From NCBI GenBank assembly GCA_030654175.1, contig JAURXZ010000024.1:310001-374000 (forward strand): a stretch of 64,000 nucleotides of DNA. The letters run 5' to 3'. The stretch's first letter is position 1; each line of letters starts with the position of its first letter. The notes beneath the pieces are model-generated. The model was given only the letters and a program-made list of their open reading frames with translations, searched no databases and was not told the DNA's origin. Source of the stretch: Bacteroidia bacterium (GTDB lineage: Bacteria > Bacteroidota > Bacteroidia > 2-12-FULL-35-15). Made by a program: the position numbers and the translations under genes. Positions 52,686 through 60,725 of the stretch are shown piece after piece.

Positions 52686-52719
52686 CAAATGTTTATTTCC
52701 ATGGTCAATTTTGATCAGT

Positions 52720-53676
52720 CTATATCAATTCATTTTTTTTAAGAAATGCAGTTACATTTTCTTCCACCCTTTTCAGTACTTGTGAAACATCGGATTTGAT
52801 AAAATTGTCGCCAGTGATGTTTTCATATAGTTCAATGTATCTTTCAGAAACAGCATTTACAAAATCGTTTGTCATTTCGGGGATTTGTTGTCCTTCCTTT
52901 CCCTGAAAACCATTTTCCATTAGCCATTCTCTTACAAATTCTTTAGATAGTTGTTTTTGCGATTCTCCTTTTTTCTGACGTTCTTGATACCCTTCTGAAT
53001 AAAAATATCTTGATGAATCGGGTGTATGTATTTCGTCAATAAGCATAATTTTCCCGTCTTTGTTTTTCCCGAATTCATATTTTGTATCAACCAATATCAA
53101 TCCTTTGCGGGCCGCAAAGTCGGTTCCTCTTTCAAATAGAGCGTGTGTATATTTTTCAAGTTGCTCATAGTCGTTTTCGGAAACAAGGCCTTGTTTGATT
53201 ATTTCTTCTTTGGAAATGTCTTCATCGTGTCCGACCGATTCTTTGGTGGTGGGTGTGATAATTGGTTCGGGGAACTTATCATTTTCTTTCAGTCCGTCAG
53301 GCAATTTTACTCCGCAAAGTTCACGTTTCCCTGCCTTGTATTCTCTCCAGGCATGTCCTGCAAGATACCCCCTAATTACCATTTCTACTTTAAATGGTGC
53401 ACATAAATGCCCAACCGAAACTACAGGGTCGGGTACATCAATTATCCAGTTAGGAACAATGTGAGAAGTAGCCGACATAAATTTTGCTGCAATTTGATTA
53501 AGGACCTGCCCTTTGTATGGAATTCCTTTTGGAAGAACAACATCAAATGCCGAAATACGGTCAGTAACAATCATTACAAGGTATTTATCGTCAATGTTGT
53601 ACACATCTCTTACTTTGCCTTTGTAAAAAGATTTTTGCTTTGGGAATTTAAAATCAGTTTTTGTAATTGCGTTCAT
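52720..53676 (-). CDS. purC: SAICAR synthase PurC
   Basis: A 318-residue enzyme that joins CAIR with aspartate in purine synthesis. Family blocks include [63 protein letters not shown] and [12 protein letters not shown]. It is the long form found in this phylum. It is separated by 12 bases from the receiver-like gene and probably co-transcribed with it. The product of PurE is the substrate of PurC; purE lies four genes downstream in the run. Confidence 0.97.
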   Translation of the reverse strand: MNAITKTDFKFPKQKSFYKGKVRDVYNIDDKYLVMIVTDRISAFDVVLPKGIPYKGQVLNQIAAKFMSATSHIVPNWIIDVPDPVVSVGHLCAPFKVEMVIRGYLAGHAWREYKAGKRELCGVKLPDGLKENDKFPEPIITPTTKESVGHDEDISKEEIIKQGLVSENDYEQLEKYTHALFERGTDFAARKGLILVDTKYEFGKNKDGKIMLIDEIHTPDSSRYFYSEGYQERQKKGESQKQLSKEFVREWLMENGFQGKEGQQIPEMTNDFVNAVSERYIELYENITGDNFIKSDVSQVLKRVEENVTAFLKKNELI

Positions 53677-53688
53677 TGCTTGTTGGTT

Positions 53689-54054
53689 TTAAATGGTTTT
53701 GTTTTTGAAATGTTCATTAACAAGCGCACTAATTGTATCGCTGTCAAATGGTTTTTTAAAAATGCCAATCACATTTTTTTCTCGCTCTTTCATTATTTTG
53801 TCATCAACTTCCAAACAGATGTATATTATTGATATATCGTTTTTCCTGTAATTGTTTTTTAATTTTTCAAGTTCTTTTTTTTGTGGTGTATCCGTATCAC
53901 AAATAACAAGATGCGGTACATTACCATCTGTTATGGAAATCTCTCTATTAACCTCATAGCCTTCGCCTTCTAATTTTTTTTTAATGTCCATCCAAAGAAT
54001 GCCATGCCGTTCAAAAATTAAGATCCGCTTGTTATTATGTTTAAAATGTTCCAA
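53689..54054 (-). CDS. Stand-alone receiver-like protein, degenerate
   Basis: A 121-residue protein with the receiver (CheY) fold. The phospho-acceptor Asp53 is in LVICDTDTP, and Lys101-Pro102 in GIFKKPFD matches the conserved Lys. The usual acidic pair after the first strand (DD or ED) is replaced by Phe14-Glu15 in RILIFERHG, so metal binding may be impaired. There is no output domain. It lies between the DUF2490 protein (33 bases) and purC (12 bases), so it is probably co-transcribed. No kinase gene is nearby. Confidence 0.72.
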   Translation of the reverse strand: MEHFKHNNKRILIFERHGILWMDIKKKLEGEGYEVNREISITDGNVPHLVICDTDTPQKKELEKLKNNYRKNDISIIYICLEVDDKIMKEREKNVIGIFKKPFDSDTISALVNEHFKNKTI

Positions 54055-54087
54055 TTTGAAATGTATGTTTTGGTTGCAAAAAACAGG

Positions 54088-54798
54088 TTATTCTTTTTTT
54101 CTGAAATCAATGTTATAAAAAATTGCAGCCTGCAAATATTGCTTTGTAGTAATGTTTACTGTTTGAGCAAGGCATCCAAGCTGGATGTTTGCATTTGGCA
54201 TAAACTGGTATCCTATTGCTCCATATAATCGGTTTCTGTCAAATGGTGTTGATGAAAAATGAATAAATACTTCATCATAAAAGCTCAGGAAAAAGGTGTT
54301 TTTTTCTATTTCTTTTTTATTCAGCGGGACTGTGACTCTTAGTAGGTATCTTATCCTGTTAAGGTATCGGTTATTGTTGTTTGACTGCATCCATCGTTGT
54401 TCAAGTCGATAGCGGTGTTCAAACCAACATCTGCCTATATTATTACGCATAAGAAATTGCTGCCAAATGCGATTTTCGGATACCTGAACACCCGACAATT
54501 GTTCTTTATCAAAAGCATAATTTGTGATATAAGCATATCCAATACTTGTAAAAGCAGAATTGTTTATATGATAATTAATGCCACCACGTAAAAGCAATTG
54601 TTCGGTGTTAGGAGTAATTTCAAAACTGCGGTATTGCGCTTCTGTATGAATGCTCCATTTATTGTTAAGCCGTGTTTGGTTAAAACACATCAACCAGTTG
54701 CCTGTTTTGCCGGATGGCGACTGTCCGAATGAGGACAAACTCATCAAAAACAGAAAAACACAAAATGCATTACTTGGTTTATATAAATTTTTATTCAT
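54088..54798 (-). CDS. DUF2490 outer-membrane-like protein
   Basis: A 236-residue exported protein of the DUF2490 family. A signal peptide (NAFCVFLFLMSLSSFGQ) is followed by beta strands with alternating hydrophobic residues, for example NKWSIHTEAQYRSFEI, LLLRGGINYHIN, SIGYAYITNYAF and RCWFEHRYRLEQRW. This pattern suggests a small outer-membrane beta-barrel. Its start overlaps the end of the carbonic anhydrase gene by 8 bases, so translation is probably coupled. Role unknown; the context suggests a passage for small anions. Confidence 0.82.
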   Translation of the reverse strand: MNKNLYKPSNAFCVFLFLMSLSSFGQSPSGKTGNWLMCFNQTRLNNKWSIHTEAQYRSFEITPNTEQLLLRGGINYHINNSAFTSIGYAYITNYAFDKEQLSGVQVSENRIWQQFLMRNNIGRCWFEHRYRLEQRWMQSNNNNRYLNRIRYLLRVTVPLNKKEIEKNTFFLSFYDEVFIHFSSTPFDRNRLYGAIGYQFMPNANIQLGCLAQTVNITTKQYLQAAIFYNIDFRKKE

Positions 54799-55450
54799 TT
54801 ACCCATTGAGAATTTACTATCATTGTTTCATTATAAAATGTTACCAAGCCTGTTGATAGATCATGTGTTCCGCCTACAATTCCTATTTCTCCGTTTTCAA
54901 TCAGTTCCTTTAAAATAGGACTTCGTTCCATAATGGCTTTGACGGTTCGTTTTACATTTATGGTTGCTACTTTTTCTACAAATTCATCATTCTTCGAATT
55001 ACGATTTAGGGTTATGGTTTTTTCATCATCAACGGCAGGTCTTATTTTGCTTAGCAATGCAGTGAGGTTACCCATTTCTACGTGATCGCAAGCCCCTTTT
55101 ACGGCACCACATTTTGTATGTCCCAATACAACTATAATTTTTGAACCAGCTATTTTACAGCCAAATTCCATACTGCCCAAAATGTCTTCATTGATAATGT
55201 TGCCTGCTATCCGAACACTAAAGATATCTCCCAGTCCCTGGTCAAAAATTAATTCGGCAGAAGTTCTGCTATCAATGCAGCTTAGGATAACCGCAAAAGG
55301 GTGTTGCCCATCCGATGTTTCATTTGCCTGTTGTAAAAGATTGCGGTTTATTTTAAGATTATTTACAAATCTTTTGTTTCCTTCTTTTAATAAATCGATC
55401 GCCATTGAAGGCGTGATTGTTTCTTGGATTTCTCTTGTTAATGTTTTCAT
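54791..55450 (-). CDS. Beta-class carbonic anhydrase
   Basis: A 219-residue beta-carbonic anhydrase that interconverts CO2 and bicarbonate. The zinc ligands are Cys58 in VILSCIDSRTSAEL, with Asp60 and Arg62 of the catalytic pair, and His111 and Cys114 in VLGHTKCGAVKGA. FDQGLGDIFSVRIAGN is a second family block. No signal peptide is seen, so it acts in the cytosol. It is 21 bases downstream of bestrophin and overlaps DUF2490, forming a tight three-gene unit. Confidence 0.96.
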   Translation of the reverse strand: MKTLTREIQETITPSMAIDLLKEGNKRFVNNLKINRNLLQQANETSDGQHPFAVILSCIDSRTSAELIFDQGLGDIFSVRIAGNIINEDILGSMEFGCKIAGSKIIVVLGHTKCGAVKGACDHVEMGNLTALLSKIRPAVDDEKTITLNRNSKNDEFVEKVATINVKRTVKAIMERSPILKELIENGEIGIVGGTHDLSTGLVTFYNETMIVNSQWVNE

Positions 55451-55471
55451 TTTTGGATTGATTTTGATTGT

Positions 55472-56365
55472 TTATGATAGATGAAATTTTTCTGACTGGT
55501 GTGGTTGAGGAATTTCGGTTTCCTTTAAGAGTTGCTTTATATTTATTTCAATGGTTCGTGCAATAGATGTAATTGGAGTATCTGTAGCTTTATTTTCAAA
55601 TGGATCTTGCATGTGAGTTGCTGATTTTTCTAATAAAAAAAAGGCTGCTGAAATCAGGAGCAACAATGGTATTTCAAAAAAGCCACCTACCCCTTTTAAT
55701 GAAATAGAGAGAGTAGCAACGAACAAGTATATTATGGAGTGTAGAAACAGTCGGTAAGTAACTGGAAAAATAGTTGTTTTTATTCGTTCCGCTTTCCCTT
55801 GTGCATCGCAAAGCCGCAAAAGTGTATTGTCAAATTGCAATTGTGAAAAAATGTCCAGTTGATTGTTTGCTTTAAGATCTTTAATATCCATTCCATGTAA
55901 ATAAATCAATGCTAATGGTTTGTTGTTGTGTTGTTTTATTTCCTCAATGTCCTCGGTAGAGATAAATTTTTCTAGATTTTCGGTCGGGTTCAATCCTCTA
56001 AGGGATTGTCCTAACGAATAGCACCAGGCAATTTGTCTGAAAGCGATTTTCTTAATTAAATCATCATTACCTTTTGCAGTCAAGGTTTTTAACTGAATAA
56101 CAAAAGTGCGGGAATCATTAACGATACTGCCCCATACTTTACGAGCTTCCCACCATCTGTCGTAAGATTGACTTAGCTTAAATGAGAGAAGAATTGAAAT
56201 GGCTGTTCCAAGGAAAGCTGGAATTGTCAAAGGCATTTCAGGCAGGAGTTCTTGATACCTGTTAGTAATAAAAAGAACCGATAAGGATAGAATCAGCACG
56301 TATAAAAGGTCGTATTTTACCTTGTTGACAATGTAGGATATGGGAATTGGTTTATTCAGTAGCAT
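55472..56365 (-). CDS. Bestrophin-family anion channel
   Basis: A 297-residue membrane protein of the bestrophin (UPF0187) family, a pentameric channel in eukaryotes and bacteria. The N-terminus carries KPIPISYIVNKVKYDLLYVLILSLSVLF, followed by the family hallmark PAFLGTAISILLSFKLSQSYDRWWEARKVWGSIVNDSR. Later helices have ITYRLFLHSIIYLF- and LLLLISAAFFLLEKSATHMQDPF-like stretches. Bacterial members can conduct cations or anions, so bicarbonate transport is only inferred from the neighbouring carbonic anhydrase. It is the first gene of the run and divergent from TetR. Confidence 0.92.
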   Translation of the reverse strand: MLLNKPIPISYIVNKVKYDLLYVLILSLSVLFITNRYQELLPEMPLTIPAFLGTAISILLSFKLSQSYDRWWEARKVWGSIVNDSRTFVIQLKTLTAKGNDDLIKKIAFRQIAWCYSLGQSLRGLNPTENLEKFISTEDIEEIKQHNNKPLALIYLHGMDIKDLKANNQLDIFSQLQFDNTLLRLCDAQGKAERIKTTIFPVTYRLFLHSIIYLFVATLSISLKGVGGFFEIPLLLLISAAFFLLEKSATHMQDPFENKATDTPITSIARTIEINIKQLLKETEIPQPHQSEKFHLS

Positions 56366-56387
56366 ATTTAAATTTTTAAGTTCGCAA

Positions 56388-56395
56388 CAAAGATA
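56388..56395 (-). promoter_or_regulatory. Promoter -7 box of the bestrophin operon
   Basis: Minus-strand TATCTTTG, a perfect TAnnTTTG box, 23 bases upstream of the bestrophin ATG at 56365. Confidence 0.5.
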
Positions 56396-56413
56396 GTAAC
56401 ATTATTTTAATAA

Positions 56414-56426
56414 ATAGTAATACTAT
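56414..56426. promoter_or_regulatory. Candidate TetR operator palindrome
   Basis: ATAGTAATACTAT, a palindrome of two 6-base arms around a central base, lies between the divergent -7 boxes of bestrophin and TetR. A related half-site ATAGTAA lies at 56393-56399. This is the usual place for a TetR operator, but binding is inferred from position and symmetry only. Confidence 0.4.
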
Positions 56427-56441
56427 CATTAAAAATATTTT

Positions 56442-56449
56442 TACATTTG
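56442..56449 (+). promoter_or_regulatory. Promoter -7 box of the TetR gene
   Basis: TACATTTG, a perfect match to TAnnTTTG, 20 bases upstream of the ATG at 56470. Confidence 0.5.
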
Positions 56450-56469
56450 TACTTTAACAATAAAAAACC

Positions 56470-57144
56470 ATGGAGCTATCCCTGAAAATAAAAATGAATG
56501 AGAAGTTGTTTCTTCGTAACCCCGAAGAATCCGAATTAGGCAGAAAGATCATACAGCATAGTATTATCCTTATTCATAAAATTGGATTAGAAGCTTTTAC
56601 CTTTAAAAAATTAGCAAAGGAAATTAGCACTACAGAAGCAGGTATTTACCGTTATTTTGAAAATAAACACCGTTTGCTTATTTATATAGTAGAGTGGTAC
56701 TGGAGCTGGCAGGAATACCGTTTAATATTTCAAACCAACAATATAAAAAACGCTGAAACCAGATTAAAAAAGGCAATACGACTAATTTCTACTCCTATTG
56801 AGGATGATGTTACAACCAGCCACATAAACGAAAATTTATTATATGAAATAGTAATGTCGGAGGGAGCTAAATCATTTCTAACCAAACATGTTACTGAAGA
56901 TAATAAGGCAAAGTTATTTAAACCATATAAAGACTTATGTGCACGTATTGCTGGAATAATTCTGGAGTGTAACCCGAAATATAAATACCCCAATTCGTTA
57001 TCAATCACAGTAATAGAAATGGCGCACTCTCAAAATTATTATGCAAAACACCTTCCTTCTTTAACTGATTTCGGAAATTCTAAGGATGAATCAAAAATTG
57101 TATCCTATCTTGAGGACCTGGTTTTTTCAAGTATAAAGGTTTGA
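56470..57144 (+). CDS. TetR/AcrR-family transcriptional regulator
   Basis: A 224-residue regulator. The N-terminal helix-turn-helix is KIIQHSIILIHKIGLEAFTFKKLAKEISTTEAGIYRYFENKHRLLIYIVEWY, the clear TetR DNA-binding pattern. The C-terminal part is helical and unlike known ligand-binding types. It is divergent from bestrophin, with a palindrome between them, so it likely represses the bestrophin-carbonic anhydrase operon and itself. The ligand is unknown. An alternative start is the ATG at 56494. Confidence 0.9.
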   Translation: MELSLKIKMNEKLFLRNPEESELGRKIIQHSIILIHKIGLEAFTFKKLAKEISTTEAGIYRYFENKHRLLIYIVEWYWSWQEYRLIFQTNNIKNAETRLKKAIRLISTPIEDDVTTSHINENLLYEIVMSEGAKSFLTKHVTEDNKAKLFKPYKDLCARIAGIILECNPKYKYPNSLSITVIEMAHSQNYYAKHLPSLTDFGNSKDESKIVSYLEDLVFSSIKV

Positions 57145-57201
57145 GGGAAGGCAAAAATATTAGGTGGTATCATATAATTGGTTGGCTTTATGGCATAGCG
57201 C

Positions 57202-58662
57202 CTATTCACCCTTAGCTCCCTGCTCTATCCAACACTGAATCACATCTCTTTCCTCTTGTGTCATATGTGTTTTGTTGGCCTGAGGCATTGTTTTAGTAGT
57301 TACCGCTCTGGCTAAAATTCGTTCTGAAAACTTTATAATATCCTTAGGGTCGTCAAATGTAATTGCGTTAGGAGCAACTTTTAGGAGATCATCTGTTGGA
57401 TTTGCCGAATGACATTGAACACATCTTTTTGTAATAATATTATTTACTTCAGCAAAGCTTGTAGGAGCATCTTCTTTACAAACTGATTTTGTTTTAGGGG
57501 CTGTAACAATAGCAAGGGCAATCATTCCTGTAACCGCAACAGGAAGTATCCAAACCGCTTTTTCTCCTTTTTCGATCAGGTTTAAATAATGTTTTACAAA
57601 TACACTTGTTAGCGACAAACCAATTAAAACGATCCAGTTAAAAGAACTTCCATAAGTGCTTGGGAAGTGGTTACTGATCATAATAAAAATAACAGGCAGG
57701 GTAAAATAATTATTATGCAATGATCTTAAAAGGGCTTTTTTTCCTAAAGTAGGATCTACCAATTTGCCTTCCTTGGCAGCGCTTACCATTGCTTTTTGAG
57801 ATGGGATGATCACCCTGAACACATTCCCCACCATGAACGTCCCAATGATTGCACCTACATGTATGTATGCTGCACGACTGCTAAAAACATGGGCGAAAAA
57901 CCAGGCTGCTCCGGAAATAAATAAGAACAAAATGAATCCGAAAATAAGAGGTTTTTTAGAAAGCGGAGATTTGCATAAAAGGTCATATACTAACCAGCCT
58001 ATAATGAGTGAACCTATGCCGATCATAATGCCCGTACTTGCAGAAATATCAAGAACCGAAGGATCAATAAGATAAACTTTTGCATCCAAATAATAAACAA
58101 TTACCAGTAACATAAATCCTGATAGCCAGGTGAAATAGGCTTCGTATTTAAACCAGTGAAGATCTTTAGGGATTTCAGGGGGAGCCGTTTTGTATTTTTC
58201 AAGATAATAAAATCCTCCTCCATGAACAGCCCATAAATTACCGGCTATTCCCTCTCTTAAGCCCTTGGTCCTGTTCAAGCTGTTTTCCAGAAAATTAAAA
58301 TAAAACGAAGCCCCTATCCATGCTATACCAAAAACCACATGCGCCCACCTTACAATTAAATTAAACCATTCCACCACATGCGATTCCAGGGTAGTTCCTT
58401 TTACAAAAACATAAGAAACATAAAAAAATGTAATGATGAGCGAGATGTAAAACAATACCGATTTTATTTCTTTCAGATCTTCTACTTTGCTTTTTGTTTT
58501 TTCTGAGATGCCGGGTAAATTGTTTCCCTGACTTTCCTTGTTTTCCTTTTCTAAAGCATTAATTGCAAGCTTCAGCGCCAATAAAATAAGTAAGATAATT
58601 GCAACAGGAATAGCAATAAAAAAGAAATCGGTGAGGTTAATCTGATGATTAAATACGGTCAT
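57202..58662 (-). CDS. puuD: Urate hydroxylase PuuD with cytochrome c domain
   Basis: An integral membrane urate oxidase of about 486 residues that converts urate to 5-hydroxyisourate. It has about eight to nine membrane helices, with the family block VRWAHVVFGIAWIGASFYFNFLENSLNR and VHGGGFYYLEKYKTAP. The C-terminal 80 residues are a c-type cytochrome with the heme motif CVQCH and a later Met-containing loop (TKTMPQANKTH). Electrons are thus probably passed to the respiratory chain, unlike soluble uricase, which makes peroxide. The ATG at 58662 is preferred to an upstream TTG. It is divergent from allB and heads the urate cluster. Confidence 0.93.
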   Translation of the reverse strand: MTVFNHQINLTDFFFIAIPVAIILLILLALKLAINALEKENKESQGNNLPGISEKTKSKVEDLKEIKSVLFYISLIITFFYVSYVFVKGTTLESHVVEWFNLIVRWAHVVFGIAWIGASFYFNFLENSLNRTKGLREGIAGNLWAVHGGGFYYLEKYKTAPPEIPKDLHWFKYEAYFTWLSGFMLLVIVYYLDAKVYLIDPSVLDISASTGIMIGIGSLIIGWLVYDLLCKSPLSKKPLIFGFILFLFISGAAWFFAHVFSSRAAYIHVGAIIGTFMVGNVFRVIIPSQKAMVSAAKEGKLVDPTLGKKALLRSLHNNYFTLPVIFIMISNHFPSTYGSSFNWIVLIGLSLTSVFVKHYLNLIEKGEKAVWILPVAVTGMIALAIVTAPKTKSVCKEDAPTSFAEVNNIITKRCVQCHSANPTDDLLKVAPNAITFDDPKDIIKFSERILARAVTTKTMPQANKTHMTQEERDVIQCWIEQGAKGE

Positions 58663-58735
58663 TTTCAAATTTGATTTGATAAATAAATAAGTCCATTTTC
58701 AAATTTGCTCATTTTCAAATTTTCAAATTGATTTA
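58663..58735. repeat. ATTTTCAAATTTG-rich tract between puuD and allB
   Basis: Several overlapping copies of ATTTTCAAATTTG fill the gap upstream of puuD and allB. Similar TCAAATTTTCAAATTT words lie at 62678-62713, upstream of the last gene. Such AT-rich tracts are frequent between genes in this phylum, so no function is claimed. Confidence 0.45.
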
Positions 58736-58761
58736 ATGCCTAAATATATAAACAAGTTTAA

Positions 58762-58769
58762 TACATTTG
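58762..58769 (+). promoter_or_regulatory. Promoter -7 box of allB
   Basis: TACATTTG, a perfect TAnnTTTG box, 17 bases before the ATG at 58787. It supports that ATG as the true start, because an upstream ATG at 58739 would precede the promoter. Confidence 0.5.
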
Positions 58770-58786
58770 TTAAAATTGTTTACTGC

Positions 58787-60148
58787 ATGAAAAATTTATT
58801 ACCCGATTTTGGTTTACATAGCACAAGAGTTCTTACCGGATCAGGCTTTCAGGATGCTACCCTTTTAATTAAGGATGGAATAATTTTAGAAATTGTTGCC
58901 GGTAAAATAAATTCTTCTGGTTTTCCTATTGAGGATGTAGGCGATTTTGTTGTAATGCCCGGCATCATCGATTCTCATGTTCACGTCAACGAACCCGGAA
59001 GAACCGAGTGGGAAGGTTTTGAAACCATCACTAAAGCTGCTATTGCCGGAGGAATAACTACCCTGGTGGATATGCCTTTAAATGCAAGCCCTGTAACCAC
59101 ATCAGCGAAAGCTCTCCGGGAAAAAATAAGATCAACCGAAGGTAAACTATACTGTAATTGTGGATTCTGGGGAGGTATTGTCCCGGATAATTTGGATCAA
59201 CTGGAAGAGTTAATTCAGGCAGGAGTATTGGGTATCAAAGCGTTTTTAACACATTCCGGTATTGATGATTTTCCAAATGTTACTGTTTCCGATCTTAAAA
59301 CAGGAATGCAGATCATCGCAAAATACAACATTCCCTTGCTGGCTCATGCCGAACTTGATGAAATGCACCCGGGCATTTCAGTATTTGAAAAAAATCCAAC
59401 CAATTATAAAGCATACCTTGATTCCCGCCCCAAAATATGGGAAGACAAAGCTGTTGAGTTAATGATCGGCTTGTGTGAAGAATATAATTGTAGGGTTCAT
59501 ATTGTACATTTATCTTCTGCTAACAGCATTGAACAAATAAAAATTGCAAAGGCAAAGGACTTGCCTTTAACAGTGGAAACCTGTCCTCAATACCTCTATT
59601 TTTGTGCCGAAGAAATTCCCGATGGGAACACACTTTTTAAATGTGCACCACCTATCCGCGAAAGAGAAAACAATGAAAAACTTTGGGATGCAATAAAAGA
59701 TGGAACCATTGATTTTATTGTTACTGACCATTCTCCCGCTACTCCGGAATTAAAAAAAGTGGAGGCCGGTAATTTAAAAGAGGCCTGGGGAGGTATTGCT
59801 TCTATACAGTTTTCGTTGCCGATCATTTGGACCGCAGCAAAAAAAAGGGGACTTAATATTAACGAAATCGCTACGCTGATGAGTTCTGCTATAGCTAAAT
59901 TTATTGGCTATGGAGCTACCAAAGGACAAATTAAAAAAGGTTATGATGCTGATATCGTTGTTTGGGATCCGGAACAAAAATTTACTGTAAAAAAGGAGGA
60001 TATTCAATACCGTCATAAAATAAGTCCTTACATAGACGAAGAACTTTTTGGGGTTGTTAAACAAACTTATGTGAGTGGTAAAAAAGTGTATGAAAACGGA
60101 AATTTTATATCTTTACCACAGGGAAAAATTTTATTAAAAACACACTAA
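58787..60148 (+). CDS. allB: Allantoinase
   Basis: A 453-residue amidohydrolase that opens allantoin to allantoate. The metal motif is IIDSHVHVNEPGRTEWEGFETITKAAIAGG, with the two His of HVH. The carboxylated Lys is in GVLGIKAFLTHSGIDD. Further metal ligands are His in LLAHAELDE and HIVHLSSA and Asp in VTDHSPAT. The ATG at 58787 (MKNLLPDFGLHSTRVL) is supported by a promoter box just upstream. It is divergent from puuD and starts the plus-strand urate operon. Confidence 0.96.
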   Translation: MKNLLPDFGLHSTRVLTGSGFQDATLLIKDGIILEIVAGKINSSGFPIEDVGDFVVMPGIIDSHVHVNEPGRTEWEGFETITKAAIAGGITTLVDMPLNASPVTTSAKALREKIRSTEGKLYCNCGFWGGIVPDNLDQLEELIQAGVLGIKAFLTHSGIDDFPNVTVSDLKTGMQIIAKYNIPLLAHAELDEMHPGISVFEKNPTNYKAYLDSRPKIWEDKAVELMIGLCEEYNCRVHIVHLSSANSIEQIKIAKAKDLPLTVETCPQYLYFCAEEIPDGNTLFKCAPPIRERENNEKLWDAIKDGTIDFIVTDHSPATPELKKVEAGNLKEAWGGIASIQFSLPIIWTAAKKRGLNINEIATLMSSAIAKFIGYGATKGQIKKGYDADIVVWDPEQKFTVKKEDIQYRHKISPYIDEELFGVVKQTYVSGKKVYENGNFISLPQGKILLKTH

Positions 60149-60160
60149 TATTTAAGTATC

Positions 60161-60478
60161 ATGGCTGAAAAAGAATATACCACTTTTGAGGAATTTTACC
60201 CTTATTATCTTGACCAACACCGCCACACAGGTACACGTGTAACGCATTTTGTTGGCACCAGTCTTTTTTTTCTGCTTGCGATTACTGCCATCATTCAACA
60301 AAATGCCTGGTTTGTTCTTATGGGTGTTGTTTCGGCCTACTTATTTGCCTGGATAGGTCATTTTTTTATTGAAAAAAACAAACCTGCAACATTCAAATAT
60401 CCCTGGATGTCGCTTAAAGGCGATTTTAAATTGTATTTCGAAATATTAACAGGGAAACAAGGGTTTAAAACAAATTGA
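60161..60478 (+). CDS. DUF962/Mpo1-like membrane protein
   Basis: A 105-residue membrane protein of the DUF962 (Mpo1-like) family. It has FYPYYLDQHRHTGTRVTHFVGTSLFFLLAITA, a second helix with WFVLMGVVSAYLFAWIGHFFIEKNKP and a last stretch PWMSLKGDFKLYFEI. The His residues of the Gly-His-Phe and His-Arg-His parts may bind iron, as in yeast Mpo1, a 2-hydroxy-fatty acid dioxygenase. It follows allB by 12 bases and precedes alc. A link to purine breakdown is unknown. Confidence 0.85.
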   Translation: MAEKEYTTFEEFYPYYLDQHRHTGTRVTHFVGTSLFFLLAITAIIQQNAWFVLMGVVSAYLFAWIGHFFIEKNKPATFKYPWMSLKGDFKLYFEILTGKQGFKTN

Positions 60479-60490
60479 TTTTAAAACAAA

Positions 60491-60627
60491 GGCTGTAATG
60501 CCAGAGGCATCATACGTTTATAGAATTGAGATTATTATGATCTGCGACCCCAGCTGGGGTAGAACAAAAACAGGCAATCCCTGTTTCAGGTATAAAAGCC
60601 CCTGACAGGTTTTCAAAACCTGTTAGG
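60491..60627. repeat. Cluster of short palindromes upstream of alc
   Basis: Four short palindromes are packed together: TGCCAGAGGCA (60499-60509), ACCCCAGCTGGGGT (60547-60560, perfect), AAACAGG-N5-CCTGTTT (60568-60586) and CCTGACAGGTTTT-C-AAAACCTGTTAGG (60601-60627, one mismatch). The words GCCAGAGGCATCATACGTTT and TATAGAA near 60500-60525 look like dispersed intergenic elements typical of this phylum. The last palindrome may stop transcription or shape the mRNA between the DUF962 gene and alc. Confidence 0.65.
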
Positions 60628-60725
60628 GTTAAAATAAACAAAGTACGAAACCGTTTTTCTTATTGCATCTTTAAGATCATTGGTTGAAGAATTATTAAAA
60701 AAAATAAAATTATTTTAAAAGTAAA

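Noticed and set aside
54397-54591. Short plus-strand open frames within the DUF2490 gene and similar small antisense frames
   Set aside because: They overlap well-supported genes, have no family motifs and lack promoters.
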